Origin: Mercurialis annua
Taxonomy: Eukaryota > Streptophyta > Magnoliopsida > Malpighiales > Euphorbiaceae
DNA: 64,000 nucleotides
Assembly: GCF_937616625.2 (NCBI RefSeq)
Contig: NC_065570.1
Span: 46,863,665 to 46,927,664 of the forward strand
Direction of reading: 5' to 3'
Shown: positions 1-10,867 of the stretch, piece after piece
Numbering within the stretch: the stretch's first letter is position 1
How the letters are laid out: the number at the start of each line of letters is the position of its first letter
Notes under the pieces: model-generated
The model's input: only the letters and a program-made list of their open reading frames with translations
Databases searched by the model: none
Told to the model about the DNA's origin: nothing
Program-made: the position numbers and the translations under genes

Positions 1-712
1 TCAAAATATGTTTTTTTAATTAAAATTTGGGTATTTCATGTTTAAAAACAATTGAACATATTTATGAGTGTTTTTCAAAAAAGAAATGTGCGTCAAACTT
101 ATTTACACGAATACAACTGAAATATTTCAATTTCTAAAAATAGTACATGCAATATATGTATTTATAAAATTAATATTTTAAAAATTATATATTAATCCAA
201 AATATTAAAAAAAAAAGCACAGTCAAATATAGTCGAACTAAAAAAAGTAGAAATAATCTTTGATCAGAAGTGAGTGCTACTATTTCCAAATCGCATGTCA
301 ATTGATAAAATATTTTTTTGACTTAAATAAGGTCACAAGTTCAAACTATACTCATATATATAGCCGTTTAAAATTTAGGGTAGTAGAACTTTACAGTCCA
401 CAAAAAAATTAGTATGGATAAAATAGAGTTTAAGGTATCATCTTATAATTTGTATCTATCCAAAACATCTCATGTATCATGTATTAAAAAAATGTACATG
501 CTCCGTACCTTCTATAGTCTATATCCAAAGCAGTATAAAATTTCACATAAAATAATTATATGGATATCTCGTGAATATTTTGTAGATATCATGATAAAGT
601 TTTATTGGTATATTGTTGATAGTTAATATTTTAAGGAACTAAAATTTATATACATATTTTAAAAATATGTATATACATACCGAATTAAAATTTATATACA
701 TTACCGAATTCT
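1..712. other. AT-rich sequence without a gene
   Basis: Very AT-rich DNA with only short chance reading frames; I recognise no gene. It ends with a near-perfect 14-bp inverted repeat (647-660 against 662-675, one-base loop) and a short duplicated motif around ACCGAATT. It abuts the truncated edge of the T1 LTR, so 712/713 is a deletion or insertion junction. Confidence 0.5.
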
Positions 713-837
713 ATCTTATAGATTCGGCCACCAGTTTCGTCTGTCTTAACCCTTTGGACAAGAGTCCGGTATCATCTAAGAGTGGATCTCCTGCGACTCG
801 ACTCCATAGTATTTAAAGTAGGATTCGATATCCATCA
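713..837 (-). repeat. T1 3' LTR, truncated fragment
   Basis: About 125 bp matching 9829-9953 of the right LTR, with shared runs such as ATCTTATAGATTCGG and GGATCTCCTGCGA. On the minus strand the LTR begins TGATGGATATCG at 837. The other roughly 480 bp of the LTR are missing on the left. Confidence 0.75.
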
Positions 838-850
838 TTAGCCCCCCGCA
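838..850 (-). promoter_or_regulatory. T1 polypurine tract
   Basis: Read on the minus strand, GCGGGGGGCTAA directly precedes the TGATGG start of the 3' LTR. This is where plus-strand DNA priming is expected. Confidence 0.6.
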
Positions 851-1367
851 AGTGAGCTGAAGTCTTGGTATTTATACATTGGTAAATTTTAGCTCTAATT
901 GAGCCGAGTTGATTCGTGTTCTGGCGCTTCGTTTTGCTTATTTAGCAAAATTCCTATCTTTTCATCTTTCTACCATGTGTCGTTCGATGACTCTTCATTA
1001 TTTTTTGATTTTAAGACAAGTGTCTGTTCATGTCTTCTCTAACTCATACTTAAACCATTCAGTTGTGTATTATTCCCATTTTTTGCTATCTTCAATATTG
1101 CATTACTCTGAACATCGATTTGCCTTATTCTTTATTCTTCACGCTTGAATTCTCAGGTAATCCTTATAATTAATATAAGGGTTTTTAATTGTGTTTGATT
1201 TATTGTCTGAGTAGCTCTTTTGTATCTTTTCCTTCTGAGTTTTATCGTATTTCCATTTTTTGGGTAGTTTGTTCTTGGTGTTCTTCATTTTCTTGGTAAT
1301 TTTCCTTCTTTAGTCCTCTTCCTTTTTCAGTCTTTTGTAATAAATATTCCTAGTTTATCATTATAAA

Positions 1368-2284
1368 ATGGCGGCTATGAGGGCGAAGATGGAGTTTTCC
1401 TCAATGGCTATTACCGATTCCTGTCTTAGTGAAGATGAAGTTTGAGATATTTACTTCAAATATAATTTCCCGCTTGAATATAGAGTCAAGCTACCTGGTT
1501 ACGGGAGACCTGCTTTAGGATCTCTTGATTCGCCTTATAGAGCGACTATCTTCGAAGAACAGATTGTTGCTGGTCTTCGGTTTCCCTTAAACCCTTTTTT
1601 TGATAGAGTTGTGTAGGGATTTAAGAATCGCCATATGAGAGCTTCATCCTGGGACTATTAGAGTCCTTCTTGCATTTGTCGAAGCGTGTAGGCTTCGGGG
1701 TCAATCCCCTTCACTTAACGTCTTTTATTATTTTGTAGAGTTAAGAAAATGTGATAGTTGTTTCGTTTTTGCTATCGGCCGAAAGGGTCGTTCCTCCATT
1801 TATTTTCCATATTTAGACAACGGTTGGCGAAAACGTTTTTTCATAGTTACTCACAATTTCGCCTTTCTCCATTTTCCGGATGGTTTTTTCGTTTATCGCC
1901 TTTCGAATTATCCATCTCCTTTGAATTTATCTGAGTCGATCCTTGCCTTTGATTTGTCGTTCCATAGTATATTCCAGCGTCCTATTTTAGAGGTTTTGAT
2001 GAATAGTCATGTTCGATGTCGATGGCTTCCTTTGGAAGATCCTTCGCGGGGTTTGGCAGATCTTCACTATGAGTATATTGGAGGTATTTATTTCTGACTT
2101 TGTTTTCTTTTTCCGTTTCCTTATAGGATGTCTTCTTCTTCTGACGATATGCTTTCCGATTTCAAAACAGATTTGGACGTTCCGATGGACGAGCCAATAA
2201 TAGATGCTGATGCTCCAATTCCGGAGGCTGAAGCTCTAGTCGCCTTAGTTCCTGCTACGGCGATCCTGTTAGCGGCGACGGGAT
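1368..2284 (+). pseudogene. T1 extra ORF, 5' part (gypsy-type transposon domain-like)
   Basis: Plus-strand, antisense to T1 gag. It starts at the ATG at 1368 and runs through several stops and frame changes. Segments recognisable across frames are GLRFPLNPFF, then RVLLAFVEACRLRGQSPS, then a stretch with YFPYLDNGWRKRFFIV. This order (a 'G-R-PL-PF' block, a 'WR-f' block, a 'WK-rFFfV' block) is what I know from the plant family annotated 'putative gypsy type transposon' (Transposase_28, PF04195), often found as an extra ORF in Tat elements. At 2284 the frame is cut by solo LTR A and resumes at 5163, with the target duplication GGGAT on both sides. Its function is unknown. The in-frame stop in the MEFSS... 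start region and later stops make it non-functional. The family call is from memory of motifs, not a search. Confidence 0.6.
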
Positions 2285-3131
2285 TGTCATGATCCATTTT
2301 CATGAATCGCGACTGGCGCTAGGGTATGGGTAATGCAGTATCAAAACCCGTAGCTAGCCTTATAGATAACATACAATTATAATACACCTGCAAGAAAACT
2401 AATGCTCGGGGCAGCCGAGACTTCAGCCTGGTTCTAGCAGTTCATAATATTCAACATAATATAAAAATGCTCGGCCAAATCCGAGTCTCCAACATGGCAT
2501 TAATCCCGAAATAATAATAATAATATAACATGCCAAAGCAAATATATCGAGTCGGACCAATCTGACAAACAACTAGAATAATAATAAAGACTTCTAGTTC
2601 ACTACTGCGGTCTAAGAATAGAACAGTTTGACAACTTTATTAAAATAGACGGAACCTCCGAGGAAAGTAAAGAAACGGAGATCAACTGACTTGCTCAAAA
2701 TCATAACCCTGGAAAAATTGGGAAAATAACGGCGTCGCATATACTGAGATGAGTTCATAACACTATTTACATTTATTAAGTGGAAAACTTTTAAAACCGT
2801 TTAAAATATTTTATATAAACATTACGAGTAATAGTTGGAACCTTAATCCATAATATTCTAAAATTTACTTAATCCAATAGGCCTGGTATCGAGAGCTGAG
2901 CTACACTGAGTTACTACCGACCGCACTTAATCCATTTCCAGATTCCCGAGAGCTGAGCTACACCGAGTTACTCTACCTGGTTCCGAGAACTATGCTCACA
3001 CCGAGTTACCCTAATTCACAATATACCTTTCCTAGCTTATTACTGGTGCGCACGCAGTCCTAATGAACCCATTAGGTAGCATGTTCCAACTAAGAGCCAT
3101 AATGGAAAAACAGTTCGAAATGTAGGTGTAC

Positions 3132-3133
<2 letters not shown>

Positions 3134-3169
<36 letters not shown>
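3134..3169. repeat. (TA)n microsatellite
   Basis: Uninterrupted TA dinucleotide run of about 36 bp inside solo LTR A. Confidence 0.95.
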
Positions 3170-3174
<5 letters not shown>

Positions 3175-4998
3175 AAATAATAATTTACTTAATAAAGCGA
3201 TAAATAGTAAGTACAAACGCATAGCTTGCTAATCCACGTGAAAATTCCTGGCAAGCAACCTAACTAGGTTCGCCTCAAAAGTACGAACGGTCGACGAGTC
3301 TAAATAAATATAAATAATTATTAAAACGGACCCTAATTCTAGAGAGTACTAGACACCACATATGACTAGCACAAACAACAAGTTAAGGTAAGCTAATCAG
3401 AGTAACACAATACTCAACAAATTTTAAAGTCAACAACAAGTCAAGCCTATTGAGTTCCCGTTTTAAAATTTGTTTCGAAAAATATTATTTAAATAAGCAT
3501 TAAATAATAAAGCCAATCAATTTCCAAATATTGGGTTATCCGAGTTACCGATAACTACCAAGCTAACCTCACATGTTGGGTCACCCAAGTCAAGCCCGAC
3601 CAAAATATTTATCAAATTTAAACCAAAGTTTATAATTCCAAAAATAACTTTGATAAAATAAATATATTTATATCCAATTATAAAGCAATAGTTTATAATT
3701 ATAAAACAACTTGATAAAATAATAATCAAAATCAAAACGGAACTCAATAACTTAAAATTTAAGTAACCCAAGTTACACCCAAATACTTAACTAATATAAG
3801 TTCAAAAAACGTTTTAAAATTAGAAGGTAACTTTAGCCAAATTGGCACACTAAACCAATATTTTTAAAAACGATAATTACCCAAATAATTATCTTAATAA
3901 AAGGTTATAAAACAATCGACAATTTATAATACTCAAAACAATTTATTATTCTCAAAATAATAAATAGTCGTCAAATAAAATCAATTTGATATTTGAAGGT
4001 TTGGTTTTTAAATCGATAACAACCATAACCATAATCTTTATGAAAAACATGATTTAAACCAACCAATACCATACACAGACAATACCCAATATTCATAACC
4101 ATGGCATTATGAGATTTCAAGAAGGTGAAGAACATGAACAGTCATAAGATTGTTCATGCAACCAAAAGCTTAAAATAATATCAAATCACAACATTTAATG
4201 AACTCAATTCAATTCCATCAATGATTCTCAACCCATCATTGAACCACTCAACTCAAGCAACCCAAAGTAACATGAAATCATAACAAAGCTAATGTGAACT
4301 AGGAACAAACAAAACATACAAAGATGGCAGCCACAATATGTTGATTCGAAACGGCGAATCCGAGTTTCCACAAGAACTGAACATGGAACTCAACCATACT
4401 TGGCAACAATTTAGTAAAACATCAGATTATACAAAGCAACAATGTCAGCAAACAAAGGAAACGGCAGCCACAAAGTTACACAAGTTCAGCACAGATGAAA
4501 AGGTAGGTTCGACATATCGCTCATAATAGATGGTTTCCAGAGGTAGAATGATTCGAATAAGACGCGATAACCAAGCCTAAACACATCACGAAACAACCCA
4601 CAAGTGAATAAGAAATCGGCAGCCACAACACATTCACAGTGAAGAACCGTACGGCGTAGGAATAGAAAGATTAAACGTACCGATAGAGAATACAACACTT
4701 ATGGATTGATGGGAGCGATATGAACTGAAGTAACGCAAGGAAAGCCTCAGACCAAAGCTAGAACAAGGAATGTAAGTTATTACGCCGTGTTGTGATATCG
4801 AACTGAAATATGTAGAAACCAACATGAAATATTTACCGGATTCGAGAACGATTGGGAAAGATTTAGGTTATGATCTTATAGTGTTTTTGAGTGTATGACG
4901 GCTAAGGTTTGAGAAAAGAAACGGAGGAACAAAATAAAAGAAAGATGCGTCACTGAACAGGTCTGCTTATAGACCTGTTAGTGTGTAAGCTGAACCAA

Positions 4999-5089
4999 GT
5001 GTGCGGGCGCACATATCACCATTGATGTGTGCGGGCGCACACTACTTGTGTGAAGGCGCACGCCTGATGTGAGCGGTTGCACACATCAG
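4999..5089. repeat. Palindromic GTGTGCG-type modules of solo LTR A
   Basis: Four modules in about 90 bp: GTGTGCGGGCGCACAT, GTGTGCGGGCGCACAC, then two degraded ones (GTGTGAAGGCGCAC and GTGAGCGGTTGCACAC). They lie 73-164 bp from the LTR start on the minus strand. They are of the same kind as the arrays in E3, solo B and Athila. Confidence 0.85.
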
Positions 5090-5162
5090 AACACGGTCAA
5101 ACCGAACCCAAAAACGGCCCAAACCGAGAGAAAACGAGCCCGAAACCAAACGGGATATTACA

Positions 5163-6165
5163 GGGATAGTCGTCGTAGCAGAAGTTGATGTCGCAGTTGG
5201 CGATGGCGAGCCCGCGGATGACGAGGCTACTATCCCTATTCCCTCCTTAGCTCCGGCGATGCCAACGGAAGTGGTGGAGGTAGTAAATCTTGATAAAGCA
5301 ATAGTTTTGGATTCAAAGGAAGTTTCTCCGAGCTCCGATCCTGCTACTCTGCCATCTCGGAAGAGACGTCGAGTTGACGAGGGGTCCCCCTCGGGGGAAA
5401 ACCCTTGCAGTAGTTCATCCCCTGCTCCAAAATTGGTGGAGTGGGTCGAGGGCCACGACCCAGCGAGTTTACTAAACCCCTGAGTTCTGACCGAGTATAT
5501 TAGGAGCTTGGCGAAATCCTGAGGACATTACCTGGTTCGCCTCCAAGCTTGGACATGAGCTGTCGGATATTTCTTGTTTTCTTGGCTTCTCGGTGAGTTA
5601 CGTCGATCTTGGTTTATTTATCCGATTTTCTTCGTTAATTTATTTATCTTGTTTTTTTCTTTGACGGGACCTTCCGGCCGTATTGGCATTGAACGTTCGC
5701 CGGCAATGCACCGAGCAGGAAGCTGAACGTCTTGCGGCTCTCTTGGCGACGTCTGAGTCTGAAAAGGCGAAGCTAAAAGCTTCATTAGAGGAGAATGATT
5801 TTCTCCTTTTGAGGTTGAAGGCGCAGGACGCCATTAACGATCGCCAGGTCAAGGTTATCGAGAAGAAAACCGTTGATTTGACTCGGGAGATTGAGGAGCT
5901 AATAACGGTTAATACCTATATTGGGGAAGAGAGGAATAAATTGAGGGCCGAAGTAGAGAAACTTCATATTCGTCTTCTTGACACGAAGGCCTTTTATTCC
6001 GCCTTGATAAGGGAGTATCGTCTCGCCATAGGGGAAAAACTCTTGGAGCAGAACCCGAATATAGATTTATCTGCTGTGGATGGGTTAGATCCTCAGGCCA
6101 TCGCTCAGGGATTGCTGGATAAGATGGTGAAAGATCGCTCGCTAGGAAATAGACTTTTATTTTAG
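5163..6165 (+). pseudogene. T1 extra ORF, 3' part (acidic/NLS-like and coiled-coil segment)
   Basis: Continuation of the extra ORF after solo LTR A. A first open stretch (about 5170-5483) is rich in Pro, Ser, Glu and Val and has a basic patch SRKRRRVDEG resembling a nuclear localisation signal. A likely intron follows (GTGAGT donor near 5593, pyrimidine-rich tract before about 5670; the acceptor looks mutated). The second stretch (5683-6165, from an alternative start in mid-frame) is strongly charged with heptad-like Leu/Ala spacing (for example ERLAALLATSESEKAKLKAS), typical of a coiled coil. This N-terminal domain plus C-terminal coiled-coil layout is usual for the gypsy-type extra-ORF proteins. 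No catalytic motif is seen and the role is unknown. It ends at the TAG at 6163-6165. Confidence 0.55.
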
Positions 6166-6357
6166 CCTTTAGTTGTATTTCCTTAGTGCTTATTTGTAGT
6201 TCGTACTATTTTGAATATATGATTCCTTTTTCCCTTTAATGTTGATTTCTTTTCAAAGGTGTATTTTATTTTTGTTTTTCCGTTTGAATCTAGTTTCACT
6301 TAATCGCCTCTGCTTCGTTTTGTTTATCTGTAGTTGACGATGCTTTTGTTTTTCCAA

Positions 6358-6591
6358 GAGTTAATCTAAACTCTTAGTATTTTAATGTTTTCCTTCCCCC
6401 TTTTTTCTGAGTTAATTTAAACTCTGCTTGTTTTTGGCATTTTGCTTTATTTTAGAGTTAATCTAAACTTTGTTTATTTTTGCCTTATTTTAGAGTTAAT
6501 TTAAACTTTGCTTTTGGCGTTTCGCCTTGTTTTAGAGTTAATCTAAACTCCGATTTTCGGCGTTTCTCCTTGCTTGAGTTAATCTAAACTC
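6358..6591. repeat. T1 tandem repeats with GAGTTAATCTAAACTC core
   Basis: Six copies of the 16-bp core GAGTTAATYTAAACTY start at 6358, 6409, 6455, 6493, 6535 and 6576, about 38-51 bp apart in a T-rich spacer. The core has complementary ends (GAGTT/AACTC). The array lies between protease and extra ORF, the place where Tat elements are known to carry hypervariable tandem repeats. Confidence 0.9.
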
Positions 6592-6749
6592 TATTTTTTT
6601 ATCGTTTTGTCTTTTGTTTCCAATTCCGTTTTTGCATTTGATGAATCATATGTTACTTGAAAACTGAAGTTTTACTAATATAAATGGCTTCGCTCACAAA
6701 ATTTTAAAGATTGTTATAACACCATCGGGTATGAAACAAAGTCTTTACT

Positions 6750-7199
6750 AGCGATGGGTTATCCAGTTCCTACTACTGTCCTTTCTTCTTCTGCTTGCTC
6801 TCTTGAAGATCTATGACGGACACGTCGTAGCACTTTTGGCGATATTCTGATCTCCTCATAATGTCACTACGCCCTTTTCTGTCGGCATTTTCATGGTTAG
6901 TGCTCTTATGCTGGTGACTGCAGTTGAATCATGGAGGAAGGGTCTTCCGAGAATTGCATTGTATGTCAGTTCCATATCTACTATATTGAACAGGGACATG
7001 ACCTTTTAATTGATTCCTCTTTCTGGCCGATTATGACCTCCAGAGTCACAGCGCCTAGTGGATTGATAAAAGGCCCTCCGAGTCCGGATAATGGAATCGG
7101 GACTCGGCGTAATTTTTCCGCGGTCCCTCCTAGCATTTTGTATGCAGCATTTGTCATGAGGTTCATAGTGCTTCCCTCATCTATAAGGATTCGCTCCAT
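6750..7199 (-). pseudogene. T1 protease and start of the protease-RT linker
   Basis: Retropepsin-type aspartic protease of a Tat element. The active-site block reads RILIDEGSTMNLM, with DEGS where DTGS or DGGS is usual, followed by the LSGLGGPF...GAVTLEV flap-like region. In another frame further on there is YNAILGRPFLHD, the conserved C-terminal protease block, then a degraded G-DQ-x-A linker. A frameshift near 6990 and stops near 6840 break it. Beyond about 6750 recognisable pol ends, with no RT following, so the deletion that removed RT to integrase starts here. Confidence 0.8.
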
Positions 7200-7202
7200 G
7201 TT

Positions 7203-7634
7203 CTAGTTTTCAATGATGGTTGTTACCACTAGAGCGTCATTATGGGGTGCTTTCACGTGTTCATAATCCTCGACATCAAAAACCACTGGTGGCATGTGTG
7301 TCTCTCTGATGTTCATCACTTCTCTCATTTGCTTTCTCCGAATGGTTGAACTGCTATGTCCTCCTCCGTTAATCATGTGTATTGTTCCTAGGATCTTGGA
7401 TGGCCTTTCTTCTTCCTTTTCTTTTCCCTTATCGTCCCAGCTCCTCTTTTGTCCCTTGTCACTGCTTTTTGTTTTGTGGGCTATGAACTTTCTTAGCTCG
7501 CCTGCGTCTATCATTCTTTCTATCTCAACTTCTAAATCTCTGCACTCGTCTGTTTCGTGCCCGTGTTCATCATGAAATTTGCAGAATTTTTTAGTGTCTC
7601 TAATCTCAGCTTTCATCTTGGGTGGCCATACCAC
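7203..7634 (-). pseudogene. T1 gag, C-terminal part with zinc knuckle
   Basis: 143-residue open stretch. It has one zinc-knuckle-like motif CKFHDEHGHETDEC near residue 18, the usual form in Tat gag proteins, then a Lys/Glu-rich segment and VVFDVEDYEHVKAPHNDAL, a block that leads into protease in this lineage. It is in a different frame from the gag core at 7651-8349, so at least one frameshift separates them. The role in an intact element is RNA binding and particle assembly in the cytoplasm. Confidence 0.8.
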
Positions 7635-7650
7635 ATTTTTTACATTCTCC

Positions 7651-8349
7651 TTATTCTACATGAGGACATTGGATCTGCTGGTATTCAGCGGTGTGAATTG
7701 CATTCGTCATCTCGGGGATCATACCTTGGCTCGTATCATCCCTGGGGGCGAAGCGCTTGCTTTCTTCAGGCCTTGACCGCTTATCCTCCGATCTTGATTT
7801 TGACTTCTCCTTTGATTTCTCTTTAGATTCCTTTCCTTTCGCCTCTTTTCCTCGAATAGCTCTACGACTTTCATCCAGCTCGAAGTATTTTTTGGCTATG
7901 CCCATCAGGTTCGAGAAAGTGGTTGGCTTGTTGACCAGCAGTTTATCCACCAATTTCCCAAATCGCGTTCCTTCTTTTAGCGCTTGTGTTTCCATATCGA
8001 CATTCAAATTGTCTATCTTCATAGCCTGTTTGTTGAATCGTTCGATGTAACTCATTAGCGTTTCTCCTTCTTCTTGAATGCACGACCTCAGGATGCTAGT
8101 GGTAGTTTTAGTTGGTATATTGGTAAGGTATCTACTCAGGAATTCTATCGACAGAGAGGCGAAGCTCTTAATCGAACCTGACTTGAGTTTATTATACCAT
8201 CTCTGAGCAGTTCTTGTGAGGGTGGTCGGGAATACTCGACACAAGATTGCGTCTGAGACGCTTAAGAGACCCATGGTTGCGGTAAATCTGGACGTATGGT
8301 CCCTCGGGTCTCCTTCTCCATTAAAAATTGGCAAGGTGGGTAAATTCAT
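7651..8349 (-). pseudogene. T1 gag core (capsid-like)
   Basis: 232-residue open stretch matching the retrotransposon gag core: PIFNGEGDPRDH near the start, CRVFPTTLTRTAQRWY around residues 37-52, SFASLSIEFLSRY around 62-74, LMSYIERFNKQAM around 97-109. A highly charged Lys/Glu/Ser/Arg linker follows (about 160-210). The pattern is a Tat-type gag. The N-terminal portion continues upstream in other frames toward 8695, so the track is broken by frameshifts. Confidence 0.85.
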
Positions 8350-8694
8350 GTTGTATGGATCGTTTCTTCCATGACTTCAGCTGACAGAGGTGAACCCTTC
8401 AGCCTCATGTCGTCTATATCCAGCTCCTCGGATTTCAGCTTTTTAGTGTTTTGGCGATCTTTTCCTCCAAATCTTCCTCAACGACATATGTGGCTTTGCT
8501 TTTTTGGGGCGATTTCGAGGACTCACCTTCGTCTTTCTGGTTCATCTTCTTTGATTGTTCTTTTCCAGTATCTTTATCTTGTCTCTTTCTTTTTGGTGGT
8601 ACGTCCTCTTTTTCTTTATCCCTTCGTTCCTCTTGCTTAGAGTTAAGTCCACTTCGGGCATCGTCTTGGTTCTCTCCATTTCTAGCTGCATTCC

Positions 8695-9270
8695 TTAGAT
8701 TATCCTCTTCAGAGTCGTCTTTTCTGTGTTCCTGATTTTTCGGGTTTTCTTCTCCTTCATTTCTCCTCTTGTTCCTTCCTTCGTTCTTTTGCTCGTTTCT
8801 TCCTTCGTTCCTTCCTTTGGTTGGTTGGCTCTTGATGGTTTAGGTTTGTGTTTTCTGTTCTGTGTCTTCGTCGGGCAGAAGATGGGATAAACTTCTCCCT
8901 CATAATTTTCATGGTTTTTTTCATGGTTGTCGTTTGTTTGTTTGGCTTCGTTAGCCAATCTATCCAGATTTATTTGGACGGCTTCAAATACTTTCTTCAG
9001 GATTTTGTTATATATCTCCGGCGTTGCCATGCCTGGCGTTTGTTCATCGTTGGCTCCTAGGTTGAGGAATTCAATAGGGTTGCTTCGCCTTATTGGGTTG
9101 GTTTGATATTGGGGAGTGGAGAAGGATGTTCCTCCGGTGTTACTCCCTCCACCAGTGCTACATGTACCGTCTCCGGTGATGGTGATCACCTTCGGTGTTT
9201 GTTGGTGGGTCTTAGGATCCATCGATTGCTTGTCTTTGAGGTTTGTTCCGTCAAAAGTCATCTTCTTCAA
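8695..9270 (-). pseudogene. T1 gag, N-terminal part
   Basis: 191-residue open stretch starting about 70 bp inside the 5' LTR boundary, so it is the first reading frame after the primer site. It has a Gly/Ser/Thr-rich region and a long Lys/Glu/Thr-rich low-complexity tail. There is no motif of its own; its identity comes from position before the gag core. It ends in a stop at 8695, and 8350-8694 carries more of the same charged sequence in other frames. Confidence 0.65.
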
Positions 9271-9328
9271 TGGAATTTGTTTGAGTTCAGAAAAGCTCCT
9301 TCGAGTTCGAAGTTGCTAAGCTTTTCCC

Positions 9329-9342
9329 ACAGACGGCGCCAA
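9329..9342 (-). promoter_or_regulatory. T1 primer-binding site
   Basis: On the minus strand, one to two bases inside the 5' LTR, reads TTGGCGCCGTCTGTGGGAA, the usual Tat-lineage primer site. Its first nine bases after T (TGGCGCCGT) match the complement of the tRNA-Asp 3' end; the rest diverges. Confidence 0.7.
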
Positions 9343-9343
9343 T

Positions 9344-9953
9344 TGATGGAGTCTGCCTTCTGATCAGATGACGTAACCTGCAAAACAGGATAGAAGCTAA
9401 CCGGATGGTGGTTGTCCGATTAACTCTCCGAAGCCAAAGTCAGTATTGAGCTTTGAGCAGCGTTTTGAGTATATGAATGTAGTTGTGTGTTTAGGCATAC
9501 CTCAAGCTCTTTATATAGTAGATGATCGTATACCTTGTAAGAGTTGCAATAGGAAGGTGAATCCTATTTAGTAGGGTTTGACCCTGATTAGGAGTATAAT
9601 TCCTTATTCAGACATGACTCCTTTTTAGGAACGTCTTCCTAAATAGTCTCGTCATCCTAAGTTAGAGGTTAGCTTCCTAAGTTGGAGTTTGTATTCAAAT
9701 AGGAAAGTTATTCGAGAATCTTTGCAGATCTAGTGATCTATCCAAATCTCAGGGTCGACGCGCTTTGTCTGAGTCCTCAGGGATTCGGCTTTATCCTTGT
9801 GGATGAGATTATATTCCAATCGAGGCGGATCTTATAGATTCGGCTACCGGTTTCGTCTGTGTTAACCCTTTGAGCGGGAGCCCGGTATTGTCTGAGAATG
9901 GATCTCCTGCGATTCGGCTCCATAGTATTTAAGGTAGGATTCGGTATCCATTA
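9344..9953 (-). repeat. T1 5' LTR
   Basis: 610-bp LTR in minus orientation, ending ...CTCCATCA at 9344 just before the primer site. The outer end (9951-9953) reads TAA instead of TGA on the minus strand, a mutated terminus. A TATA box (CTATATAAAG on the minus strand) lies at 9510-9519. Confidence 0.8.
9510..9519 (-). promoter_or_regulatory. T1 LTR TATA box
   Basis: CTATATAAAG on the minus strand within the 5' LTR. It would direct transcription into gag. Confidence 0.55.
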
Positions 9954-10867
9954 CTTATATAAGAAGAAACGGTGATTAAGCTAATATATGGAAAAAAGTA
10001 TTTTTAAAAACAAATCACCCTTGTAAATTGGAATTTAGTTGGAATATTTTTGCAAAAATCAACAAAAAACGGGTGTCACGCGTAATTTTTTCTAATTTTT
10101 TTAAATCAAATTAAGCTTTTCTAACTCCATGTATATTAGTAGACTGCTTTAACCTTTCTCTCTTCATTTTTAATTAAAGTTTATTAATAGACAAGTTACA
10201 TGTTTGACTCTCTTTTTTTATGATTCAAATTTTCTAAAAGCCACAAGAAGTGGCTAAAAAATTAAAAATCAGAATTTTCGCACAAGAAACACCTAAAAAA
10301 GCACATTAGAGGCTACGACTTTAAAAATTGGCTAGAAAGTCTACAAATCACAAAATAAAAATAATCTGGATTTCTAAAAGAACCGTTACTGAATAAGAAA
10401 AACTCCTATTAAAACTTTTAAAAATAAACGCCGGCTTTGAAAAGCAACTAAAAATCACCTCCTGCTTTGAAGATTGTTTGTTTTGAAAAATTCTTTTATC
10501 GTGACATTTACAAATTTTCCAAACAATCACAAACCAAAGAATCTGCCACATCATTGAGCAAGATCCTCTTGGAACAATTTCCTACCAATGCAAATAAAAA
10601 TCAATAAAAAAATTAGGAAAAACCAACTCACATCTAATTTTTGAAGCACAGTACACTATACAATCCAAGAAAAGCCGCAAGGAATGAACAAATGATCATG
10701 AATATTTGACTTTTAATTACTACATTGTAATAATCAACAATAGATCAATGACAAATTCTAAAGAATCTATGGATCAGAAAATTAATGCCGCATCCAAGGA
10801 GTAGCGCCGTCAGAGGACCTTATTTTAACATGAGGGTGATGAAAAAAGACCAGAAATAAAATTTATG
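9954..10867. other. AT-rich DNA without a gene
   Basis: Low-complexity AT-rich sequence with only short chance frames. No repeat family or domain is recognised. It ends with the ATG target duplication (10865-10867) of the next element. Confidence 0.5.

Larger units (their letters stand above)
2285..5162 (-). mobile_element. Solo LTR A (chromovirus-like family)
   Basis: A 2,878-bp LTR without an internal region, in minus orientation: TGTAATATCC at 5162 to ...ATCATGACA at 2285. It is flanked by the 5-bp target duplication GGGAT (2280-2284 and 5163-5167). Its U5 end has the same conserved terminal block (GGCTAGCTACGGG ... CCCTAGCGCC) as E2, E3 and solo LTR B. Internal stretches align with D (for example the segment around 3200-3600 with 50,940-51,400 reversed), so it is a relative of D. 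Solo LTRs arise by recombination between the two LTRs of a full element. Confidence 0.9.
713..9953 (-). mobile_element. T1: Ty3/gypsy Tat-lineage deletion derivative
   Basis: Order on the minus strand: 5' LTR (9344-9953), primer site (9329-9342), gag (about 9270-7203), protease (7199 to about 6750), a tandem-repeat region (6358-6591), an extra ORF on the opposite strand (1368-6165) and a truncated 3' LTR (713-837). The two LTR pieces match as direct repeats: 713-837 corresponds to about 9829-9953. Reverse transcriptase, RNase H and integrase are absent, so this copy is non-autonomous. The gag zinc finger, the protease and the antisense extra ORF between pol and the 3' LTR are known Tat-lineage traits. 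Solo LTR A is inserted in the extra ORF. No target duplication can be checked because the left LTR edge is lost. Confidence 0.8.

Noticed and set aside
647..675. AT inverted repeat as a MITE end or terminator
   Set aside because: No matching partner or target duplication found nearby; AT-rich DNA gives such palindromes easily.
3040..3222. Hydrophobic small ORF on the minus strand
   Set aside because: The hydrophobic stretch is the translated (TA)n run inside solo LTR A.
5259..5483. Independent small gene with a nuclear localisation signal
   Set aside because: It continues the T1 extra ORF once solo LTR A is removed (GGGAT duplication on both sides).
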